Shown here piece by piece: positions 15,098-24,469 of a stretch of DNA of 64,000 nucleotides. The stretch is from Thamnidium elegans. Taxonomy: Eukaryota > Mucoromycota > Mucoromycetes > Mucorales > Mucoraceae. The notes beneath the pieces were generated by a model that was not told the origin of the DNA, did no database searches, and was given only the letters and a program-made list of their open reading frames with translations. The DNA is taken from positions 62,001 through 126,000 of the forward strand of contig JAIXMG010000046.1 of the NCBI GenBank assembly GCA_025201345.1. Direction: 5' to 3'. Each line of letters opens with the position of its first letter. Position 1 is the first letter of the stretch. The translations under genes and the position numbers were made by a program.

Positions 15098-16218
15098 TTA
15101 TTCTGATAATCCGGATTGTTTATATCCTTCCATATTCTCAATTAATCTCATCGTAATAGGGTCAGAGAATCCATAAAACTATCAATGCTCATCATTAATA
15201 AAATAAAAAGTATATATATATATATATATATATAACTTACCAGGGGTCCACTTACACGTGTGCTACTTGATTTACTTTTAATACACGCTTCCGTCCAAGG
15301 CGCTGTAGGTGTATTACCGCTCCACGTAATTGATTTATGCTGAACAGTAAAAACAGGTCCATCCTCTCCCGCTGTAATACCCATCGTATAATCATTACCG
15401 AAATGTGATTTAGTTGCACGATACCCAATTGGATAAGGATGTTTATATTTACACTATATAACATATACTTGCTATAAGAATTTATTCGTTTGTAAAATAA
15501 GGCCATACACAACTTACTCCTCTACTACTCCATGCTCTTGATCTTCCTTTTCCAGTATTTAATTCTCCAAGTGCCCAAATAGTTGTACCAATACTTCCTA
15601 ATCCTAACAATCAGTAACTATCATATTATTATTTTTATATTTTAGTCAAACTTACTAAGTGTAACAGGTACATAAATCTCTTCTGGTAAATTTAAAATTT
15701 GAGTCTGTTCCTCATCCTTTCTCTTTTCTATAACCTCCAATTGCCTAATACGATCATTATCATCAACTATCTCACTCAGTTCAGACTAAAATATGCGTCA
15801 ACAAAAAAAGGTGTGTTTTTTAATACGCATCGATATAAACACTTACAAAATCCTCTGGCGATTCACCCCTAGATCGTCTAGAAGAACGCGTAGGTAACTT
15901 TGGTTTAGAAACTCTGTGATATGTTTTTGTTCGTATTTTTTTGGAAACAGGTTCAACCATAGGTATATCCTTTTTTTAAAAAAAAAAAAAAAAAGCATAA
16001 GAAAGAAAGAAAGAAAAATTATTGTTTGTGTGTGGATGTGGGTGTGTCCTTACTGCAGCAATTCCTTCTTTTGAAGTTAACCCTAATTGTTGTAACAAGT
16101 TTTGGTTTTCCTCCATGTTCAATTTACGTTTTAATTCATATTCGCTAATATTTAAACATTAACTCTAGGGTCGGAAAAGAAGTTGTCATAATTCTTACCT
16201 CAAGTTGGAACTGAGCAT
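15098..16218 (-). CDS. FYRN/FYRC-domain protein, TBRG1-like
   Basis: Seven exons close in frame: 16218-16199, 16144-16054, 15969-15847, 15785-15656, 15603-15518, 15453-15241, 15178-15098, giving 247 aa. The N-terminus is short and charged, with a possible coiled coil (ELKRKLNMEENQNLLQQL), followed by a basic linker (LPTRSSRRSR). The C-terminal half is an FYR module. FYRN is seen in PVTLGLGSIGTTIWALGEL and YPIGYRAT. FYRC is seen in the FTVQ and PWTEAC segments and in FYGFSDPITMRLIE. FYR domains occur in MLL-type histone methyltransferases and, stand-alone, in TBRG1; at this length with no SET domain it resembles TBRG1, so a nuclear chromatin role is inferred. The last intron uses the acceptor at 15179 because the nearer AG gives an immediate stop. 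The start ATG, after a poly-pyrimidine stretch, is the least certain part. The stop lies 6 bp from that of the convergent SNF2 gene. Confidence 0.84.
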
Positions 16219-16719
16219 GGTGCAAAAAAAAAAAAAAAGAAAAAAAAAAGAAAAGGGCGCGTCAAGAACAAAAAAAAAGGTCTTTTTTAAACGCGATCTG
16301 ACAACTAAACCTTAATTTTAAACCCATTTAAACTTCCTGGTAAAAACGTGACTTTGACTGTTTTTCTTGTTTATTTTGTAACTCAATCACGTTACTCTTT
16401 TGTTGGCAAGTTTTAGCTTTACCTTTGCTTTAGTACACTATTTTCAGAAATTATTTGTGCGCTTATAGAAAAAAAAAATTGCGTAGAAATGGCCGTATAA
16501 CCACTGTATTATGGGGACAGTGATAAGTAGGAGAAGAAAGATGAGTTTTCTTTAATTTCAAGTTCAGATAATATTTATGGTAATAGTCTTATAATAGAAC
16601 ATTCCCCTGTAAGATAGTATAATAAATATGATAAAAAATATAAAAGAAAACATATAATATGAGACTTTTTACGTCGCATTAAAAACCCATAGGGAAAAGC
16701 TTGACAGAGAGACTCGAGG
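16219..16719. other. Promoter region and transition to repeats
   Basis: Begins with A/T-run-rich sequence upstream of the FYR gene (probable promoter) and passes without visible boundary into sequence downstream of a gypsy integrase remnant. No gene is seen. Confidence 0.45.
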
Positions 16720-17155
16720 TTACTCGAAAAACGGTTTCAGATGATAAGAGTGCATATTGTTTAATTCTTTACCCGACGAACAGTTCTTCAAATTATAACG
16801 AGTCTTTGAAAGTATATTTGTAACAGACCAAGGGCCAGACCAATCCATTGCCAGTTTTCTTGGTTTCTTGCTAGAAGTATTGCTATTGTTGAATACCATA
16901 ATTTTGTCGTTTATGTTATAGGTTTGAATGTCTTCTTCAGAATGAATACTTCTTGCTTCCATAATAGCTTCAAATGCAAGATTTAAATTGTTCACCAAAT
17001 TAGTAGCGAAATGCCTTTGAGGTGTTGTTGCAGAATTCCTATACAAGGGCGGCAGCTTGAAGTCTTGATTACCAGTAAGAGGATCTCTTGCCTTCCGCCC
17101 GTGCACTAATTCAAATGGTGTCGCTTGTATCGAAGCATGATATGTATTGTTGTTA
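16720..17155 (-). pseudogene. Ty3/gypsy integrase C-terminal fragment
   Basis: About 145 codons are open on the minus strand: TPFELVHGRKARDPL, then IYTYN-like and WSGPWSV segments and HSYHLKPFFE. This is the usual end of a Ty3/gypsy integrase, after the catalytic core. The 5' part is missing: the frame is cut at 17155/17156, where a CACTA transposon end begins. No catalytic residues remain, so it is a dead remnant. Confidence 0.75.
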
Positions 17156-17734
17156 CAACAAGGCGAGTCAGAGCGATAATATCTAAGCGGTGGCGGTTGT
17201 GGAAGCGTTGTATCGCTTACACAAGCGGTATCGCTAAAATTTGGCAGGGAAAAAAGAAATTATCGATGGAATTTCAATTTCCTTCTTTTTAATTACAGCT
17301 TTTGCTCATTTTCTCCAAATAGAAAAAAAAAGAATGCTAAAAAAAGGATTCAGCGGTCAAGGAAGCGATATCGCTACATTTATCGCTATATAATATATAT
17401 TTTTTTTTATGTGGATTATTTTGTTAAAATTAATATTCCGCTCTAGTGAGTTCTTATATAAAGCAAGTATTTTTTTTTAATAAACGCCCGTATACTCTAC
17501 TACTTTATTTTTTTTTTACTTATTCTTTTAATTCGCAATACATGCCGTTAACTGTAATAAAATAAAGACCTCTTACTGGTGTTGACACTAAAGATAATGC
17601 TAAAAAACCCTTTTTTTTTTACGACGAGAAACGTAAAAAAATGTTGCTGCAAAAAGATTGGATAGAAAGAAAACAATTAAGATGACGATAACTATATACA
17701 AGCTTGCCGCGTGTGAAGAACTAAAGCTTACTTT
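17156..17734 (-). mobile_element. Truncated CACTA transposon end, copy A
   Basis: Reverse-orientation copy of the last ~610 bp of the CACTA element at 52895-59940. It starts with a mutated tip (CAACAAGGCGAG against CACTAAGGCGAG), keeps the AGCGAT/ATCGCT subterminal motifs and the long AT spacer, and matches through ACTTTG. It interrupts the gypsy integrase fragment on its left and abuts a MITE on its right. Confidence 0.8.
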
Positions 17735-17926
17735 GAGAAACATTCATGTTACAAATGTTTTTTTGATTTCAATGTATATTAAAATAACTATAAAAACAAG
17801 CTTCGCTATTTTTATTTATTTTAATTACATATCATCAAAAACCATAAATACACAAATAAAAAATAAAATAACAATTACATTTTATTTTCAATTTTATTTA
17901 TATATTTATTAACATAAACGTTTCTC
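17735..17926. mobile_element. MITE, GAGAAAC family, short form
   Basis: A 192-bp element beginning GAGAAACATT and ending AACGTTTCTC, flanked on both sides by TTT (3-bp target duplication). Its body matches the element at 60739-60939. No coding capacity. Confidence 0.78.
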
Positions 17927-18490
17927 TTTGGTTGGAAGAGACTATTATCCAATATCGCATGTCGACGGTCGACGAAGAAACGGCTGCAAGGGAACAAGAT
18001 GCAAATGATAGGTACAATAACACCAATGCCTTGACAATCTTGTTCTGTCGTACCAAGTATGCGGATAAGGGACTTGACTTTCTCTGGAGTGGATTAAGCG
18101 CGGATGAGCAGGTCACTACAAGCTTTGTGGTCGAACACATTGTCTTGGAGACATTGACAATTGAAGCTTGTTTGTCCTTGAGTCTTGTTCTTGACTCTTG
18201 GGTAACGTTTTATTTGCTGTCCGTTGCTATCCGTAATGATGGAAAAAGAAAGAAGAACAAGAGACCAGTCGTAAGTTATTTGTTAATTGTTTATTTTATA
18301 AATATCAGTATTATTCACCTTTTTTTTAATTGTATTATTAGGCTGACGTTGGGGAGGAAAGTTTTGAGGAGTCTTTTTCAATTTCAAACTTACAAGAAGA
18401 AATTGATTCCCAACAGGTAAGTATTGCTGAAAAAGAAGACTTGCTGAGGACAGAGATGATGGCAGTTCCACCCAGCGAAGACGTTATTGA
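17927..18490 (+). pseudogene. Broken copy of the CACTA companion gene (ORF1)
   Basis: Near-identical at protein level to the middle and end of the 289-aa gene at 53885-54896, from WLEET through RPV, including the same intron. Here the first exon and the first ~80 codons of the second are missing, being replaced by the MITE at the left. The third exon carries insertions and frame changes (an extra GAAAGTTTTGAG stretch, a lost A in the AAAAGAAG run). Homology to the intact gene's 3' flank continues to about 18712. With copy A and the MITE it forms an internally deleted CACTA derivative. Confidence 0.82.
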
Positions 18491-18713
18491 TTGGTTTTTT
18501 TTTCGGTTTTTTTTTTTTAAAAAAAACTATAAATACTTCTATTTTCTTTCCTTTTTTTTTTTTTTTTTTCTTCTTTTCGATAAAATAAAATAAAAGTTCT
18601 TTTGTTCTTGGACTTTGTACATCTTGTGTCATGTCAGTCATGTCATAATTTTTTTGAAATGAGGTAAGATGAATAGTCATTTACTATAATTAAATAGCTA
18701 TAACACTAAATTA

Positions 18714-18920
18714 TTATGGAATAAAATAGTTATTTAATAAAGCGGCAATATTATAGTACATTTTGTAATATAGATTTATTAAATAAAAAAAAAAAATTAT
18801 ATGAAAAAAAAAGTGCAATCTATTATTTATATGTGGATTTTGTTGTTATTCTACATTGTATACAGAAGAGGAAGGTATATGTATTTTATAGTTCGGCCTT
18901 ATTTTTTATATAAGCAAAAA
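18714..18920. repeat. 207-bp dispersed repeat
   Basis: Starts TTATGGAATAAAATAG and ends TAAGCAAAAA. A close copy lies at 53194-53399 inside the intact CACTA element. It has the same orientation in the window in both places although the neighbouring ORF1 copies are inverted relative to each other, so this block moved or inverted separately. Confidence 0.7.
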
Positions 18921-19054
18921 GTAGGATCAGGTAATAAAGCGCCATTGACAATTGTCCACCCAAGTGTGATATTAACGGTTATAAAATAAAAGTTATATCA
19001 AAAAATAAAATAAAAAAGTAAAATAACTAGATAATTATCAGACTAAGAATAGAT

Positions 19055-19511
19055 TGTTATTTTTATTAATGAAAAAGTGTGTGCCTTATATACATATTAT
19101 GGGTTGAATAAGCGCTTATCATTAATGTGAAACTTGGACAGTTTCAACGAGACATTAATGAATGAGCAATTTGGAAAGATAAATAGATTCTTTTAGAAGG
19201 TCAATTACAATAGCAGCAATGCGTATTATGTTTCTAATTGGCTTCTTTAACAAAAGACGTAAGATAGAGGCTTGTTGATTATAAATAATGTGACAATTAT
19301 TTATGTAAACCAGTTATCTTCTGTTTGTCAAGAGTTTAAGCAGTCTTCTAGTTTTATGATCAAAGCGATAGAACAATAGAATATATCTGAGATTAATTTG
19401 TAAATAAATACTGTGATTTGTGTATAGCTTATGTAAGTGACATATGAGGATATGACTTGTATAAGTATATATAAATTAGTATTTATTGAAATATAATACG
19501 TAGATATAACA
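19055..19511. repeat. LTR-like repeat TGTTAT...ATAACA, copy 1
   Basis: About 457 bp, nearly identical to 36168-36623 and with a partial reversed copy near 49261-49348. It begins TGTTAT and ends ATAACA, as LTRs do, but neither full copy has matching flanks. It truncates the gypsy reverse transcriptase that follows. Confidence 0.6.
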
Positions 19512-21003
19512 CCAAGAATGTTAAATGAGGTCTGACCTAAGACAATTTTCTCTGCAGAAACTACAAGATTTGCCTTAGTTAGACGACGTAAAATCTCGGC
19601 AACACATTCAGTGTGATGAGCAAGAGTACCAGAAGTACTAATGGTAAGATCGTCAACATAAACTTGTATGTAGGAAAGATCGTGAAATAACTCTTGTAGA
19701 ACTCGTTGAACAAGGTTTCCTACAAATGTAATGCCAAAACAACACTTTGAAAAAGAGTATGCACGATTTGTGAAAGGACAAGTAAAAGAAAGCTTGTGTC
19801 TGTCTTTAGCATCCACGAGGAAACTGTTGAAACAGGAACGTATATCAATAATGGAATGTATAGTAGCATGACCAATTCTAGAATGAATTTCTGAAATAAG
19901 TGGAAAGCTCTGTGTATCGGTTATTTCTAAGATAGCGTTTAAATTACGTACATCTGCAACTATACGAGGTTTCTTAAAAGAGTATACACCATTGATATCT
20001 TTTTACTAACTACCAAAAGAGGTGAGTTAAAACCAGTATGTGAGGGAGCAGGTATAATAACAGATTCTTTTTCCCAGAGTGCAATTTGAGCTAAAACTGA
20101 CTCTTTAAAAGCGTAAGGAAGTGGAAATTGTTTAGTGTATGCGACACACCCAGGTTTAGTAGGTAAGCGAACAATAGCACCTGGAAGGTTACAATAAGTA
20201 CGTGTTACATCTATAGCAGCATTTTGTTCCAATAAAGGATTTAAAATTTTCAACATGTGTGTACGTTCTTTTTCAGTTCCGTAAGGACTATTATTTGGGG
20301 CAAGTGAAGCAGGATCAATAGAAAAGGGAGGAAAAGGATTAGATTTGTCAATATCAAAATGTGATATAATTAAACCTGTTACTCCAATTTGAAGTGTAGA
20401 CATCAAATCCATTCCAATTAAACATTGAATATTTGCATTATTAAGAGAGGTAAAAATATCAAATATTTCAAATGTATGCGTATGAGTTTTATTATTATAG
20501 AAAATTTGTAAACGTGAAAAACCATGTCTCTTTTCTACCACATTTGCATGTCCGAGTTGTATGTTACCAGACGTAGGTGTAATGGTAGCATTGATGGCAG
20601 AGGCAAAAGAAGGTGTAATAATACTAAAAGTGCTACCGGTATCCAAGATGGCGTATGTTTTGATATTTTCTATAATAACAGGTAAAACCAGCATGTTAGA
20701 TTTATTATCAGGAGGTACATTATATATTTCATGGTACTTACATAACTGTGCTTGCTCAGCAATCTCGAGAGCAACGTCCACATCCATATCACTAGAAGTG
20801 ATGTCAGTAGGAGGAGGAACAACAGAAACAGAAGAAGCAGAAATGTTAGCCGAAACTGACAATGTTGGAGAAGGCGTGGTGTTAGGTGACTCGTCCTCAG
20901 ACAAAGTCATACCAGCCAAATAACGCGTATTGTCATCATGATTAGGAGGGGGAGGATTGTTACCGCGAACAGCAGTGTTACACCTATGGGCGCGAGTCCA
21001 ACC
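19512..21003 (-). pseudogene. Ty3/gypsy gag-pol fragment (zinc knuckle, protease, RT)
   Basis: Read on the minus strand, the fragment begins in a zinc-knuckle-like region, then has a retropepsin with active-site AILDTGSTFS, then the start of reverse transcriptase (PSHTGFNSPLLVVSKK). After at least one frameshift around 19960-20010 it continues with KDRHKLSF and the catalytic YVDDLTIS, ending at FNILGV where the LTR-like repeat cuts it. RNase H and integrase are absent. The RT resembles that of the element at 28737 (KDRHKLSF shared) but is a different family. The 5' end is cut by the LTR starting at 21004. Confidence 0.78.
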
Positions 21004-21376
21004 TGTGGAATCCGAGCTATGAAATAGTGAAGATTCAAAAATAAAAATAAAAACAAAAAGATACTAAAAAGTAATCAGTCGCAAAATAGGAATTGTCGTT
21101 TTATTAAATAAAAAAGGTGTCTGTTTATATAGCTTTTTTATATCTGAGTTTAAGTACAATTCTGGTAGTGTGCTGTATCACAATAAGTGCCACAGTTTCC
21201 TTATATAATTACGAGCCGTGCTTATCTAACCTAGTCTTCGGTCAAGATATATAATTATGGTCAATCCTCTAATCATTACTCAGACAACAGTTATTACTGG
21301 ACGATGTCGGTAAGGCTTAATTAAAATAAATATGAATTGGTCATAAAGGGATAAAGACGTGTGAGATAATCATGTA

Positions 21377-23030
21377 CAGTGTCAAGCAAAACTGTTACAA
21401 TGTTTTATAATTTCCCACTAAATACGACCCTAAATCAAAACGAGCAATATAATATCCTACAATATATATACCATTTGAAAGCCTAGCTCATTGGCTACAA
21501 AAACTATATTATAATTTTTTGTAGGTTACTTTAAATGGTAACTCTATCAGTCATCAAAGTTATGTAGTACATTGTAACAGTTTTGCCCGGTTAGAAAAAA
21601 ATAAAATATTTCATACCACAACTTGGCAATAAAACCAGGAATGGTCTTAATCGACACAAAAATGTGTTATTTTATTGGTCTTCATATTTTCTGTGGTTTC
21701 CAATTAATTTTTAATACAACTTTATTGAAACTTTGTTAAAAAATTGCCTTATGCGTTCTATTCAAGAATATCAAAAGAATCAAATTATATCTATGTTGAA
21801 TGATGGTCAAACAATTAGACAGGTGGCTGAGAAAATCAGTGTAAGTGCTGCGACTGTGTCACGTGTGGGTAAATTGTACTGTTCGGAGCGTGAAAAGGAC
21901 AAGGGTGGTAGAAGAGAGGTATTATCGGCTGCTGACAAGCGTTACTGTGTACGTTTGGTGACTAAAGGTCGTGTTGATAGTGCTTCAAAGGTCCGTAAAC
22001 AGTTTGAAACGATCATAAGAAGGTTGTTAGTGTTGATACTATCAAGCGTGCTCTCAAAAGTAGTGGCTTAGGCTCTATTCCGAAACCTTCCAAACCTTTA
22101 TTTAATGCTCGAAATGTCAAGAAGAGATTAGAGTGGTGTCATGCTCATCGACATTGGACATTAGAGGACTGGAAACGCATTGTATGGTCTGACGAAACAA
22201 AGATTAACCGCTTTAACCCCGACGGACGTGTTTGGGCCTGGATTAGAGAAGGTACTCATCTTCAACCTCAGCATGTCAAGATGAGCGTCAAGCATGGCGG
22301 TGGCAGCATTATGTTGTGGAGTGCAATTACGTATGTAGGAACTGGGTGGCTTTGCAAGATTGAAGGTAACATGGATAAGGACTTATACAAAAGCATCTTG
22401 GAAGGCGAGCAGAATGCCACAATTGACTTTTTATGTCAAAAATTAAACCTTAATCGCAGTCAAGTTGTATTTCAGCACGACAACGACCCAAAGCACACAT
22501 CAAATCTAGTAAAAAACTATTTACATTCACAAGAATACCAAGTTATGGAATGGCCACCCCAGTCACCTGATTTAAACCCAATCGAAAACATGTGGCGTTT
22601 ATTAAAAATCCGACTTAACGAATATGAAATCCCGCCAAAAGGAATGCAAGAATTATTTGAGCGTGTAACCGAAGTATGGTATAATGTCATTACAAAAGAA
22701 GAATGCCAAAAAGTAATTGAAAGTATGCCTAATCGTATTGAACAATGTATTAATGCCAAAGGCTATTGGACGAAGTACTAAAGCTAGAATAATAAATAAA
22801 AGCCTCCTTTTTTTAACCGGGCAAAACTGTTACAATGTACTACATAACTTTGATGACTGATAGAGTTACCATTTAAAGTAACCTACAAAAAATTATAATA
22901 TAGTTTTTGTAGCCAATGAGCTAGGCTTTCAAATGGTATATATATTGTAGGATATTATATTGCTCGTTTTGATTTAGGGTCGTATTTAGTGGGAAATTAT
23001 AAAACATTGTAACAGTTTTGCTTGACACTG
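21377..23030 (+). mobile_element. Tc1-type DNA transposon with 217-bp inverted repeats
   Basis: Flanked by TA on both sides. The terminal inverted repeats (21377-21593 and 22814-23030) look identical by eye, implying recent movement. Each repeat starts CAGTGTCAAGCAAAACTG and ends with the reverse complement of its own CAAAACTGTTACAATG tip. One transposase gene lies between them on the plus strand. Confidence 0.9.
21751..22781 (+). pseudogene. Tc1 transposase (DD34E), one frameshift
   Basis: The N-terminal part reads as a helix-turn-helix DNA-binding region (MRSIQEYQKNQIISMLNDG, RQVAEKISVSAATVSRV). The catalytic part has the usual marks: VWSDETKINRF (first D), QHDNDPKHTS (second D) and SPDLNPIENMW (E), with 34 residues between D and E, the Tc1 spacing. 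The C-terminus is AKGYWTKY. A single-base frame change near 22008-22014 (KQFET, then frame switch to HKK-like RVVSVDTIKRAL) breaks an otherwise complete gene of about 343 codons. A sequencing error at this point cannot be excluded. Confidence 0.87.
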
Positions 23031-23057
23031 TATATTTGTATATGCTTGATCACATCA

Positions 23058-23337
23058 GCTATTAAGAACCAAATTACTCAGACATTTCAAGTAGGTGACT
23101 ATGTAATGCTACGACATGAAAGCAAAAGAGGTTTGGAGTTCAACTGGATGGGCCCATATAGGGTAGAAAAATGTAATTTGGATTACAATACTTATCAAAT
23201 TACAGAAGTGGATGGAAAAATGTATGCTTCTTGGGTACATACTGATCGCTTACATCCTGTAAAATATGATGGAAAACCTATCAACAAGTCCTGGTATATT
23301 CCTCGCTTAGCAAGAGCTATAGATAAAGAAAACATAA

Positions 23338-23345
<8 letters not shown>
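23058..23345 (+). pseudogene. Ty3/gypsy integrase C-terminal tail
   Basis: Ninety-five codons from AIKNQITQTFQVGDYVML to the stop. The residues RGLEFNWMGPYRVEK and SWVHTDRLHP mark the integrase C-terminal (GPY/F) module. It matches exactly the end of the minus-strand gypsy copy at 24462-24760. Everything upstream is missing, and the break coincides with the end of the LTR at 23057. A ~28-base A run follows the stop. Confidence 0.8.
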
Positions 23346-23373
<28 letters not shown>

Positions 23374-23405
23374 CTATGTGGGGCTTTCCTTTGGGGAAGG
23401 GGTAT

Positions 23406-23521
23406 TGTCGTGCTATTGTCACACAATATCATTTTGTATAAAATAGAATTAAATCGTCTTTTATTCCCCTAAATAATAGTTCCCATAAGTCGTACATTAG
23501 ATACAGATAAAACCCACGACA
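23406..23521 (+). mobile_element. Mini-LTR (116 bp) TGTCGTG...CACGACA, left copy
   Basis: Starts TGTCGTGCTATTG, ends ACCCACGACA, and is preceded by a purine-rich tract (TTTGGGGAAGGGG) typical of a polypurine primer. It is the 3' LTR of the element whose integrase tail precedes it. The inverted twin is at 24285-24400. Confidence 0.8.
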
Positions 23522-23526
23522 CATGT

Positions 23527-24283
23527 TGTTACAAGTTAGATTTGTAGTGGCTTGTAAATAAAGAGGTAGCCAATAAAAGGAATAAAATAAAAACTATAAA
23601 GTATTATTTTACGAAAAGTTCAATAATAAATGTAGCGAGCACCAGGTTTTGAGTTGTCTAACTGTAGTGTAGTATTATAAAAAGGTTTATAATACGAGAA
23701 AGGAAAAATAAAAGATAGAAAGAAAAATTTTACAATGAATTGTATAATTTAAATAATTCAAGGGATCTATTAAACAGAATGCTTAAACTAATAGAATAGT
23801 TTTATAGTCAGAAAATAAGGTAAGAGATAGATAAGTTTTATTTAAGTAGAAAAAAATAAGAGTATTTATATTAAAAGGGTTCGGTATTAGCGTCCTTCGA
23901 TACCTGTCAAGGTATCCATGAAATATAAATTGAAGTAACCGTGAATTATCGGCAAAAAGGTAAACATTTAGAATAAATGTTTGTGATATAAAATTGATTG
24001 CTATCATTATGTTCTAGATAGTCAAATGTTAAAAATAGTGTTATAGAGATATGTAGAGTGAATATAAAAGTAAATAATAAGAGTAACAGCAATATAGAAA
24101 TATGCAGAGCGAATATAAAAGTAAAAAGTATAACAGTATAGGTTTCAGTTACAAGAACAGATTTTTAGAGAAAGAGGTAACACAGAGAAAAAAATAAGGA
24201 TAATTGTTATAACGGGATAAGTAGAGGCAAGAATAGCAGTGACAAAAGTGCCTTGTTGAGTGTGAAAAACACAGCTCGTAACA
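23527..24283. mobile_element. Solo LTR, TGTTAC...GTAACA family
   Basis: 757 bp, flanked by ATGT on both sides (4-bp target duplication). It was inserted precisely into the junction of two inverted mini-LTRs. It contains a ~70-bp internal tandem duplication around 24040-24130. Related pieces lie at 36664, 42620, 62763 and at the right edge of the window (GAGCACCAGGTT, TTCAAGGGATC blocks). Confidence 0.7.
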
Positions 24284-24284
24284 A

Positions 24285-24400
24285 TGTCGTGGATTTTATC
24301 TGTATCTAATGTACGACTTATGGGAACTATTATTTAGGGGAATAAAAGACGATTTAATTCTATTTTATACAAAATGATATTGTGTGACAATAGCACGACA
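24285..24400 (-). mobile_element. Mini-LTR (116 bp), right copy, inverted
   Basis: Inverted twin of 23406-23521 and 3' LTR of the minus-strand gypsy copy to its right. Before the solo LTR inserted, the two mini-LTR ends met as CACGACA-CA-TGTCGTG. Confidence 0.8.
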
Positions 24401-24432
24401 ATACCCCTTCCCCAAAGGAAAGCCCCACATAG

Positions 24433-24461
<29 letters not shown>

Positions 24462-24469
<8 letters not shown>

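Larger units (their letters stand above)
21004..23057. mobile_element. Solo LTR (TGTGGAATCC...CACATCA) split by a Tc1 element
   Basis: Matches the solo LTR at 33645-34066, but a Tc1 element sits between 21376 and 23031 and a short stretch near the insertion point is missing. Flanks do not match: the left is gypsy gag-pol, the right is the integrase tail of another gypsy family. The two sides were therefore joined by recombination rather than simple insertion. Confidence 0.72.

Noticed and set aside
17658..17912. 84-codon frame over the MITE, also seen reversed near 60720-60968
   Set aside because: Arises from the MITE body and its flank; the element has no coding signature.
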